Position numbers and translations under genes: made by a program. 5,159 nucleotides of DNA from NCBI GenBank assembly GCA_030613795.1, contig JAUWLG010000121.1, forward strand, positions 1 through 5,159, read 5' to 3'. Shown here piece by piece: positions 1-5,159 of this stretch (positions within the stretch are counted from its first letter, which is position 1; each line of letters begins with the position of its first letter). Below the pieces are notes generated by a model. That model saw nothing but the letters and a program-made list of their open reading frames with translations. It had not been told where the DNA came from and did no database searches. Origin of the DNA: Helicobacteraceae bacterium. Lineage in GTDB: Bacteria; Campylobacterota; Campylobacteria; Campylobacterales; Sulfurimonadaceae.

Positions 1-1744
1 TGACCAGACACGTCTGGGTATCGGACGTCTTCTTAAACTGATGCAAGATGATAGTTTGGATGTTGACATGACCTATCGTGCGCTTGACCTTAGCGGTCTT
101 GAACTTCCACTAAAACTGCGTCTACGTCTAGCGCAGATTGATGAGACAAAAGAGAACGCTATTGAAGGACTTCTTTGGTACGCGACATACAGTACCGGCG
201 TTGTGCTTCGTGCCTATCACTACGGACCATTTAAAAGTGATGATGAACAAAAAGCAGTGATCACTTTAAAACGTGATGATAAAGGTTTCGCGTCGATCTT
301 TAATAGTAAAAAAGCGTCGACTGTTGGTATTTATCAAGAGGACTCTTCTCGTGTTACTTACAATGAAGGTATTGCCTTTATTGAAGCGAGTTACATCCCG
401 CCAGAGATTATTTCTCGACAGATGCATGAGAACAAGATCGAAAATGGACCGCACTTTTACCGTACTTCACGTGGTTCTGAGCCAGAACTAGAGGTCGGTC
501 TGGAGTATGCTCTCAACTTACTTGAATGCTACTCTGACTCTTCGATCTACGGCGGTAGTGTTGATGTTAGTAGTAAGTTCAGTGAAAAAGTGATTGGTAT
601 CAGTGTTGATGAGATCAATGCGATCATCGGTATGGAGATCAAAAAGACAACGATCTCTAAACTGTTAAAAGGTCTAGGCTTTGAACTCGCTAAGTCAAAC
701 GGTGATAACTTTGTCGTCGAAGTGCCACGTTACCGTCATGACATTGTTAATAAACAAGATGTTGTTGAAGAGATCGTTCGCCTGGTCGGCATCGACAACA
801 TTGAGTCAAAAGCATTGGAATTTGGTGAAGTGTACCGCGTAGATGAAGACTATGCAGCGTATACAAAACGTAAAGTCTATCGTCACCGCGCAGCACAGAG
901 CGGTTTTTATGAGACAGTACACTTTGTCTTTAATGAACGCGCTGTTTTAGAAAAACATGGTTTTGCAGTGATAGATAAGTCAAAAGAGCTGCTTAACCCT
1001 ATCGCCGGAACACTGGACACACTGCGTTCGACTATGATGTTAGGCCTCGTTCAAGCGGCTTCTCACAATGTTAAAGTAGGGCAGAAGTCAGTGAAACTTT
1101 TTGAATCAGGTTCTGTCTTTGATGCAGATCGTTCTGAAAGTGTTAAGTTCGCCTTTTTAAGTTCAGGCAGTGCTGAGCGCGACAAAATGAGTAATAGCGG
1201 TAAACCGGCAAATGTCGGTTTTGCTTCATTTGTTCAAAAGATCGCGGATGTCGTCGGTGACTTTACGCTGCGTGAGACAACACCGACACATACCTTTGCT
1301 CATCCATACCAAGTGGCAGCTGTCATTCAAAATGACAAAGTAATTGGTGAGCTCTTTAAACTGCACCCATCAATCGCTGAAGAGTATGACCTTGAAGAGA
1401 CCTACCTATGTGAAGTCGAATTTGCTGCTTTGGAATATAGTATTAAAGAGGCAAAAAGCTATTCTAAATACCAGGCCTCATTTAGAGACCTGAGTGTTGT
1501 TATGCCATCATCAATGAACTATGCAGAGATAGCCAAGGTCATTGAAGCCAACAGAAGTGCTGAGATGATCCGTTTCTATCCGGTGGACCGTTACAGTGAT
1601 GAAAAACTGGGTGACAACATTAGTCTAAGCTTGCGTTTTGTCCTTCAGTCAGAAGATAAAACACTCGAAGAAGAGGACATTACATCTGCGATGAGCTCAG
1701 TACTTAGTGCACTTGAAACAGAGTTAGGGTTGACACTACGATGA
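1..1744 (+). CDS. pheT: Phenylalanine--tRNA ligase beta subunit, 5'-truncated by window edge
   Basis: This is the beta chain of the alpha2-beta2 cytoplasmic enzyme that charges tRNA-Phe. The frame is open from base 2, before the first ATG at 41, so the gene enters from the left. About 580 residues are visible. The family is usually about 770-800 long, so roughly 200 N-terminal residues, including the OB-fold tRNA-binding domain, lie outside. Visible parts in order are a divergent B3/B4 editing region (to about 570), a B5 domain (about 575-815), the catalytic-like core (about 850-1440) and a C-terminal FDX-ACB anticodon-binding domain (about 1460-1741). B5 carries VPRYRHDI (722-745). Its Asp at 740, Asp at 758 and Glu-Glu at 767-772 have the D-x5-D-x2-E-E spacing of the magnesium site shared with PheS. 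Other family landmarks are [14 protein letters not shown] (995-1036), LFESGSVF (1097-1120), a [11 protein letters not shown] segment (1361-1393) and FRDLSVVM (1481-1504). The stop overlaps the aroA start. No frameshift or internal stop is seen. Confidence 0.96.
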   Translation, partial: DQTRLGIGRLLKLMQDDSLDVDMTYRALDLSGLELPLKLRLRLAQIDETKENAIEGLLWYATYSTGVVLRAYHYGPFKSDDEQKAVITLKRDDKGFASIFNSKKASTVGIYQEDSSRVTYNEGIAFIEASYIPPEIISRQMHENKIENGPHFYRTSRGSEPELEVGLEYALNLLECYSDSSIYGGSVDVSSKFSEKVIGISVDEINAIIGMEIKKTTISKLLKGLGFELAKSNGDNFVVEVPRYRHDIVNKQDVVEEIVRLVGIDNIESKALEFGEVYRVDEDYAAYTKRKVYRHRAAQSGFYETVHFVFNERAVLEKHGFAVIDKSKELLNPIAGTLDTLRSTMMLGLVQAASHNVKVGQKSVKLFESGSVFDADRSESVKFAFLSSGSAERDKMSNSGKPANVGFASFVQKIADVVGDFTLRETTPTHTFAHPYQVAAVIQNDKVIGELFKLHPSIAEEYDLEETYLCEVEFAALEYSIKEAKSYSKYQASFRDLSVVMPSSMNYAEIAKVIEANRSAEMIRFYPVDRYSDEKLGDNISLSLRFVLQSEDKTLEEEDITSAMSSVLSALETELGLTLR

Positions 1745-3021
1745 GTTTAGTCAAGGTCGCACCACGTTCAACTGCTTTTAGTTTTAAAACAGATGCTATT
1801 GCTGCCGATAAGTCTATCTCTCATCGTTGTGCGATGTTCTCAATGCTTGCGAATGGCGAGAGTGTCGTAGAGAACTTCTTACGTGCAGAAGATACGATGA
1901 ACTCACTTCGTATTGTGGAAAAGCTAGGAGCAACAGTTGTAGATGATGGTAAGACAATACGCATCTCTTCCAAAGGTATTCAAGAGAGTGAGGACATCTT
2001 AGACTGTGGGAATTCAGGGACAGGTATGCGTCTCTTCTGTGGTCTTTTAGCTTCGGCCGAAGGACATTTTATCTTAACAGGTGATGAGTACCTCAAACGC
2101 CGTCCGATGAAACGTGTAACGTCGCCGCTTAGAAGCATCGGTGCCAAACTTGATGGCCGTAATGAGGGTGATCTTGCTCCGCTCAGCATTCGCGGTGCCT
2201 CTCTCAAGGCTTTTGATTATGAGAGTAAAATTGCCTCAGCGCAGGTTAAATCAGCAATGATCTTAGCAGCGCTTAGAGCAGATGGCACTTGTACCTACAA
2301 AGAGCCAGAACTCAGCCGTGACCATACGGAACGTATGTTGAAAGGGATGGGTGCTGATATCTCTGTTGATGGTTTGACAACCACCATCAAGCCGATGACA
2401 GCGCTGTTATCGCCACTTAAAATACGTGTACCAGCAGACCCATCATCAGCATTTTTCTTTGCTGTTGCGGCTGCTATTACACCGGGCTCTGAAGTTGTTT
2501 TAGAGGGTGTTACCTTTAACCCGACGCGTATTGAAGCCTTTAAAGCACTAGAACGAATGGGTGCAGAGATCAGCTACGATCTTAAAGAAGATGTGTATGA
2601 GCCTATTGGCAATATTACCATTAAACAGGCACCGCTTAAAGCGATCAGAGTGGATGATAACATCTCATGGTTGATCGATGAACTTCCTGTACTTTCTATC
2701 GCGATGGCGTGTGCAGAAGGTCGTAGTGTGATCGCTAACGCAGAAGAGTTGCGTGTTAAAGAGAGTGATCGTATCTCTACTGTTGTTGACAACTTAAAAG
2801 CATGTGGAATCGAGGTCGAAGAGTTCGAAGACGGTTATGCAGTTACAGGTGGTACATTGACATCAGCCAAGGTTGACAGTTTTGGTGACCACCGCATCGC
2901 AATGAGCTTTATTATCGCGGGTCTTCGCTGTGGAATGGAAGTGAGTGATATTGACTGTATCAATACGTCGTTCCCAAATTTCTTTACCTTGTTAAGCCAA
3001 ATCACGGATGTTGAATTATGA
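1741..3021 (+). CDS. aroA: 3-phosphoshikimate 1-carboxyvinyltransferase (EPSP synthase)
   Basis: This cytoplasmic shikimate-pathway enzyme condenses shikimate-3-phosphate with phosphoenolpyruvate to give EPSP, the precursor of chorismate and the aromatic amino acids. At 426 residues it is full length (family about 425-445). Visible motifs are DKSISHR (K24, S25, R29), [10 protein letters not shown] (G93 matches E. coli Gly96), the SAQVK block (S166-K170), RDHTE (193-197), NPTR (260-263), IDELP with the catalytic Asp313, LRVKESDR (K340, E341) and the GDHRIAMSF signature (382-390). RDHTE, SAQVK and NPTR are marks of the class II EPSP synthases, but the fourth class motif, GDKx, reads ADKS here. 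The glycine at 93, where known class II resistant enzymes carry alanine, gives no support for glyphosate tolerance. The ATG lies in an ATGA overlap with the pheT stop, with only a weak AGGG at 1726-1729 upstream, so translational coupling is likely. It is also joined to ispH by an ATGA overlap. Confidence 0.97.
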   Translation: MSLVKVAPRSTAFSFKTDAIAADKSISHRCAMFSMLANGESVVENFLRAEDTMNSLRIVEKLGATVVDDGKTIRISSKGIQESEDILDCGNSGTGMRLFCGLLASAEGHFILTGDEYLKRRPMKRVTSPLRSIGAKLDGRNEGDLAPLSIRGASLKAFDYESKIASAQVKSAMILAALRADGTCTYKEPELSRDHTERMLKGMGADISVDGLTTTIKPMTALLSPLKIRVPADPSSAFFFAVAAAITPGSEVVLEGVTFNPTRIEAFKALERMGAEISYDLKEDVYEPIGNITIKQAPLKAIRVDDNISWLIDELPVLSIAMACAEGRSVIANAEELRVKESDRISTVVDNLKACGIEVEEFEDGYAVTGGTLTSAKVDSFGDHRIAMSFIIAGLRCGMEVSDIDCINTSFPNFFTLLSQITDVEL

Positions 3022-3854
3022 AGATAAAACTAGCTGAGAATTACGGTTTTTGTTTTGGTGTAAAACGTGCCATTAAAATCGCAGAAGAGAACACTAATTC
3101 AGCGACCTATGGACCACTTATCCATAACTCAAAAGAGATCGAACGTCTAAATACAGACTTTAATGTGGCCTTGAGTGAAAACCTTGCTGACTTTAAAACA
3201 GGGGACAAAGCGGTTATCCGTACTCATGGTATCCCTAAAGATGAACTTTCGGAACTTTATACACGTAATGTTGATGTTATCGATGCGACGTGTCCTTATG
3301 TGACAAAACCGCAGCAGATCTGTGAAGAGATGAGTGAAGCGGGTTATGACATTGTGATTTTCGGCGATGAAAAACATCCTGAGATCAAAGGGGTGAAAAG
3401 TTACGCGATCAATGGTGCACACGTTGTTACTTGTGTAGATGACTTAGAAGGAATTCACCTTAAAGAGAAGATCGCTGTTGTCGCGCAGACAACGCGTAAA
3501 GCGGAAGACTACCTTGAGATCTGTAACTATCTTATTCCTCGCCATAAAGAGGTTCGTGTTTTTAATACTATATGTAATGCGACTTTTGAAAACCAAGATG
3601 CGGTGCGCAAACTTGCCAAAGAGGCAGATGTTATGATCGTTATTGGCGGGATGAACTCATCAAATACCAAGCAATTGCAGAGCATCGCGCTTAATGAACA
3701 GCAAATGGACTCTTACCATATTGAAGGGGCAGATGATTTGGATGCTTCTTGGTTTGAGGGTAAAAAGCTTTGTGGGATCAGTGCTGGTGCTTCTACGCCT
3801 GACTGGATCATCCAAGAGGTCATCGACGGCATCGAGAAAATGACTAAAAAGTAG
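3018..3854 (+). CDS. ispH: 4-hydroxy-3-methylbut-2-enyl diphosphate reductase (IspH/LytB)
   Basis: This is the last enzyme of the MEP isoprenoid pathway. It reduces HMBPP to IPP and DMAPP with a [4Fe-4S] cluster. It has 278 residues, short compared with E. coli (316) but typical of the compact bacterial forms. The three cluster ligands are present as C12 (in GFCFGVKRA), C92 (DATCPYV) and C186 (NTICNAT). Substrate-diphosphate residues match H36 (GPLIHN), H70 (RTHG), H120 with the proton-relay E122 (KHPEIKG), the NSSN block at 213-216, and S259 in the GASTPDW motif. The start is the ATG overlapping the aroA stop; a weak GGA at 3006-3008 lies 9 bases upstream, which again suggests coupling. In Campylobacterota the next gene is normally rpsA. 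Here a short spacer and an insertion sequence follow instead. The reading frame is intact, so the insertion did not touch the protein. Confidence 0.97.
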   Translation: MKIKLAENYGFCFGVKRAIKIAEENTNSATYGPLIHNSKEIERLNTDFNVALSENLADFKTGDKAVIRTHGIPKDELSELYTRNVDVIDATCPYVTKPQQICEEMSEAGYDIVIFGDEKHPEIKGVKSYAINGAHVVTCVDDLEGIHLKEKIAVVAQTTRKAEDYLEICNYLIPRHKEVRVFNTICNATFENQDAVRKLAKEADVMIVIGGMNSSNTKQLQSIALNEQQMDSYHIEGADDLDASWFEGKKLCGISAGASTPDWIIQEVIDGIEKMTKK

Positions 3855-3929
3855 TCTCTACTGCTTTATCGATTATGCTTTAAGCATTTCAGCACTTTCA
3901 TATTTTCTACCCATTTAAATTATATCAAC
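3855..3929 (+). other. AT-rich spacer between ispH and the insertion sequence
   Basis: These 75 bases carry no credible gene. Two small inverted repeats are visible: AGTAG/CTACT (3850-3862, overlapping the ispH stop) and ATGCT/AGCAT (3875-3887). Each is a 5-bp stem with a 3-base loop, GC-poor and without a following T tract, so neither is a convincing intrinsic terminator. This is probably the original ispH downstream spacer up to the insertion point. Transcription from the pheT-aroA-ispH unit may therefore run into the element. Confidence 0.6.
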
Positions 3930-3955
3930 TGATGTGGCTACACTAATTAGGACAC
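3930..3955 (+). repeat. Probable left terminal inverted repeat of the IS
   Basis: The segment starts TGATGTGG and ends TTAGGACAC. From memory, the left end of IS3 itself also begins TGAT and has GGACAC ending at base 26, the same spacing as here (GGACAC at 3950-3955). IS3-family ends begin with TG. The matching right end, expected as the reverse complement starting GTGTCC, is not inside the window, so the repeat cannot be confirmed by pairing. A start at the TG of 3933 is the main alternative. Confidence 0.65.
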
Positions 3956-3962
3956 AAAAAGA

Positions 3963-3968
3963 TATACT
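3963..3968 (+). promoter_or_regulatory. Possible -10 element of the transposase promoter
   Basis: TATACT lies 30 bases upstream of the orfA start, just inside the left end where IS3-family elements usually keep a weak promoter. No good -35 hexamer stands 16-18 bases upstream (the sequence there is ACACTA-like). Campylobacterota housekeeping promoters often lack a clear -35, so this remains possible but is not proven. Confidence 0.35.
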
Positions 3969-3982
3969 TTTTGAATAATAAG

Positions 3983-3988
3983 AGGTGA
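3983..3988 (+). promoter_or_regulatory. Ribosome binding site of orfA, decides the start
   Basis: AGGTGA is a good Shine-Dalgarno match 5 bases before the ATG at 3994. It contains the GTG at 3985, which would be the longest-ORF start. The ATG at 3994 is therefore the better start. Confidence 0.75.
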
Positions 3989-3993
3989 GAGAT

Positions 3994-4287
3994 ATGGGGA
4001 AAAACAATTCAGCCTATAGTGAAGAGTTTAAAGACTCAGCAATGCAGTTAGCTTTAAACAGTGAGCAGTCAGTATCTCAAGTGGCAAGGGACTTAGGGAT
4101 CAGTATTGGTACCTTACACAACTGGTTATATAAACGTCGACTCAAAGAGAGTGAAGAGCAGATCCCTAAGACTAAAGAGAGTCTTGAAGATGAGAACAAG
4201 CGACTACGTAAAGAGCTGGCTTTAGTCAAAGAAGAGCGAGAAATATTAAAAAAGGCGACAGCGTACTTTGCAAACGAAGCTCACTAA
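3994..4287 (+). CDS. IS3-family transposase OrfA (DNA-binding subunit)
   Basis: OrfA binds the terminal repeats of the element, and made alone it usually acts as a regulator of transposition. It has 97 residues from the ATG, a typical length (about 90-110). Residues 8-49 form a transposase_8-type helix-turn-helix with the likely recognition helix around 37-45 (ISIGTLHNWL). Residues 60-87 form a charged coiled coil with L64, L71, V78 and L85 spaced by seven, the leucine zipper used for OrfA/OrfAB multimers. The segment ILKKATAYFA is the usual family ending. The two lysine codons 86-87 are the slippery AAA-AAG, where some ribosomes shift by -1 into orfB. An in-frame GTG nine bases earlier would add three residues, but it sits within the ribosome binding site. 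The TAA stop lies inside the downstream stem-loop. Confidence 0.93.
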   Translation: MGKNNSAYSEEFKDSAMQLALNSEQSVSQVARDLGISIGTLHNWLYKRRLKESEEQIPKTKESLEDENKRLRKELALVKEEREILKKATAYFANEAH

Positions 4288-5156
4288 AGTACGCTTGGAT
4301 CAAAGAGCATAGAAATAGGTTTCATATTGCAGTGATGTGCCAGATCTTGAATGTTACACGAAGTAGTTATTATCACTGGATGCAGGCTGAACATCCTAAA
4401 GAAGACAAGATCCTTGATAACCTTATTCAAGATGCTTTTATTGCGTCAAGGCAGACCTACGGTACACGACGTCTTAAGAAGCAACTAGTAAATGAATATG
4501 GCTTAGTCCTATCAAGAAGACGTATTGCTAAAGTGATGAAACGACTGCACCTTAACACACGTAGTAAACGTAAGTTTAGAATATCGACAACTGACTCAAA
4601 CCACAATTACACTATTGCTCCAAATAGATTAAACCAATACTTTCTTAAAACCAAACCAGATGAAGTCTATGTTGGTGATATCACCTATATCCCGACAAAG
4701 CAAGGGTGGTTGTATTTAGCGACAGTCATCGACCTATACTCAAGAAAGGTCGTTGGTTGGTCTATGGATGAAAGAATGACTACAAGCCTAGTCAATGATG
4801 CACTTCTCATGGCTATTAAAAGTCGAAGACCTAGTCCAGGTCTTATCTCACATACCGATAGAGGATCTCAGTATGCCAGCGACTCTCATAAGGAGCTGCT
4901 AAAAGAACATGGGATTCTTCAGAGTATGAGTCGAAAAGGTAATTGCTATGACAATGCTGTCGCTGAGAGTTTCTTTCACTCCTTAAAGACTGAACTTACA
5001 CACCATATTAAATTTGAGACAAGGAGCCAAGCTAATCAAGCTATATTTGACTATATAGAAGTGTTTTACAATCGTAAGCGGTTGCACTCTACTAACAACT
5101 ACATGTCACCTGTTGACTTTGAAAATCAGTTGTTACTTAATGATATGAGTGCTTAA
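3994..5156 (+). CDS. OrfAB transposase made by programmed -1 frameshift
   Basis: The active transposase is predicted as the join of 3994-4254 (87 codons of orfA) with 4254-5156 read in the -1 frame (300 codons plus stop), giving 387 residues, a normal size for IS3-family OrfAB. The -1 frame is open continuously from the heptamer into orfB, with no stop between 4254 and 4332. The product carries the OrfA helix-turn-helix and zipper at its N-terminus and the DDE catalytic domain at its C-terminus. It would make the figure-of-eight and circular intermediates known for this family. The frameshift is inferred from frame, heptamer and hairpin; its efficiency cannot be read from sequence. Confidence 0.85.
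4248..4254 (+). promoter_or_regulatory. Slippery heptamer A-AAA-AAG for -1 frameshifting
   Basis: The seven bases are in the exact phase required: orfA reads TTA-AAA-AAG, so both tRNA-Lys can slip back one base to AAA-AAA, and the next codon becomes GGC at 4254-4256 in the orfB frame. A-AAA-AAG is the commonest and most efficient bacterial -1 slip site in IS3-family elements. Confidence 0.92.
4260..4295 (+). promoter_or_regulatory. Stem-loop stimulating the -1 frameshift
   Basis: AGCGTACTTT (4260-4269) pairs perfectly with AAAGTACGCT (4286-4295), a 10-bp stem that a G-U pair (4270/4285) can extend to 11. The loop is about 14-16 bases. The stem begins 5 bases after the heptamer, the usual distance for a stimulator that stalls the ribosome on the slip site. 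The orfA stop codon (4285-4287) lies at the top of the 3' arm. A 4-bp loop-to-downstream pairing (GCTC 4279-4282 with GAGC 4305-4308) could make a pseudoknot, but it is short and uncertain. Confidence 0.85.
4332..5156 (+). CDS. IS3-family transposase OrfB, DDE catalytic domain
   Basis: This is the strand-cleavage and transfer part of the transposase, an RNase H-like integrase fold of the rve family. As a separate frame it has 274 residues from a GTG at 4332 (ATG at 4335 is an alternative), but it has only a weak AGGT upstream and is probably made mainly as the C-terminal part of OrfAB. Residues about 25-75 (KILDNLIQDAF through KRLHLN) match the HTH_21-type segment, with the TYGTRRLKK signature. 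The catalytic triad is D116 (VGDITYI), D176 (HTDRGSQY) and E212 (NAVAESFF), with exactly 35 residues between the last two, the IS3-family D-D(35)E hallmark. The C-terminal YNRKRLHSTNNYMSP motif is also typical. No truncation or internal stop is seen, so it appears functional. Three bases after its stop the window ends. Confidence 0.94.
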   Translation: MMCQILNVTRSSYYHWMQAEHPKEDKILDNLIQDAFIASRQTYGTRRLKKQLVNEYGLVLSRRRIAKVMKRLHLNTRSKRKFRISTTDSNHNYTIAPNRLNQYFLKTKPDEVYVGDITYIPTKQGWLYLATVIDLYSRKVVGWSMDERMTTSLVNDALLMAIKSRRPSPGLISHTDRGSQYASDSHKELLKEHGILQSMSRKGNCYDNAVAESFFHSLKTELTHHIKFETRSQANQAIFDYIEVFYNRKRLHSTNNYMSPVDFENQLLLNDMSA

Positions 5157-5159
5157 TAC

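Larger units (their letters stand above)
3930..5159 (+). mobile_element. IS3-family insertion sequence, right end beyond the window
   Basis: The element has the IS3-family plan: a terminus beginning TGAT, a short orfA with HTH and leucine zipper, an orfB with D-D(35)E in the -1 frame, and an A-AAA-AAG slippery heptamer near the end of orfA. The visible 1230 bases already cover both reading frames, and family members are usually 1.2-1.5 kb, so only the right terminal repeat and the 3-4 bp target duplication should be missing. The KATAYFA end of OrfA and the MCQILNVTRSSYYHW start of the OrfB part resemble the IS3 subgroup rather than IS2 or IS407. Both frames are intact and the catalytic triad is complete, so I infer a recently active copy. 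The left boundary could be off by a few bases. Confidence 0.9.

Noticed and set aside
266..491. Alternative frames within pheT on either strand
   Set aside because: They overlap the clear PheT frame and encode low-complexity, unrecognisable peptides.
1980..3422. Minus-strand frames within aroA and ispH (1980-2207, 2574-2792, 3147-3422)
   Set aside because: They lie wholly opposite well-recognised genes, resemble no family I know and have no independent support.
3850..3887. Intrinsic terminator after ispH
   Set aside because: Both inverted repeats have only 5-bp, GC-poor stems and no run of T follows, so a terminator call is not supported.
3874..3915. Short minus-strand reading frame in the spacer beginning MGRKYESAEMLKA
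   Set aside because: It is only about 13 codons from ATG to stop, has a stop immediately upstream and no detectable ribosome binding site, and could be chance.
3985..3993. GTG at 3985 as the start of OrfA (100 residues)
   Set aside because: The GTG lies within the AGGTGA ribosome binding site of the ATG at 3994, and no better Shine-Dalgarno stands upstream of it.
5130..5159. Right terminal inverted repeat of the IS
   Set aside because: No GTGTCC-type complement of the left end is found up to base 5159; the right end must lie outside the window.

Overview
The window reads as a piece of a Campylobacterota (Epsilonproteobacteria) chromosome. The gene order pheT-aroA-ispH is the conserved order of that group, where pheS lies upstream and rpsA (ribosomal protein S1) normally follows ispH. 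The protein style and a GC content in the low-to-mid forties (judged by eye) fit a Sulfurimonas/Sulfurovum/Sulfuricurvum-like free-living member better than the more AT-rich Campylobacter. That placement is inference from recall, not a database result.

Positions 1-3854 hold three tightly packed plus-strand housekeeping genes. The first is the 3' three-quarters of pheT (phenylalanyl-tRNA synthetase beta chain, cut off by the window start). It is followed by complete aroA (EPSP synthase, shikimate pathway) and complete ispH (HMBPP reductase, MEP isoprenoid pathway). Both junctions are four-base ATGA overlaps, so translation is probably coupled. AroA makes the chorismate precursor from which phenylalanine derives, and PheT belongs to the enzyme that loads phenylalanine onto tRNA. 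IspH has no obvious metabolic link to either and is a conserved positional partner.

Positions 3855-3929 are a short AT-rich spacer without a convincing terminator. From about 3930 to the window end there is an IS3-family insertion sequence. It has a left terminal end, orfA (helix-turn-helix plus leucine zipper) and orfB (DDE transposase) in the -1 frame. An A-AAA-AAG slippery heptamer in correct phase is followed by a perfect 10-bp stem-loop, the arrangement needed to make the 387-residue OrfAB transposase by programmed frameshifting. All catalytic residues are present, so the element looks functional. Its right end lies beyond the window.

The most noteworthy points are the insertion sequence sitting where rpsA is expected, and the well-formed frameshift signal. 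I see no undescribed system here: the genes are ordinary and the mobile element belongs to a well-known family.
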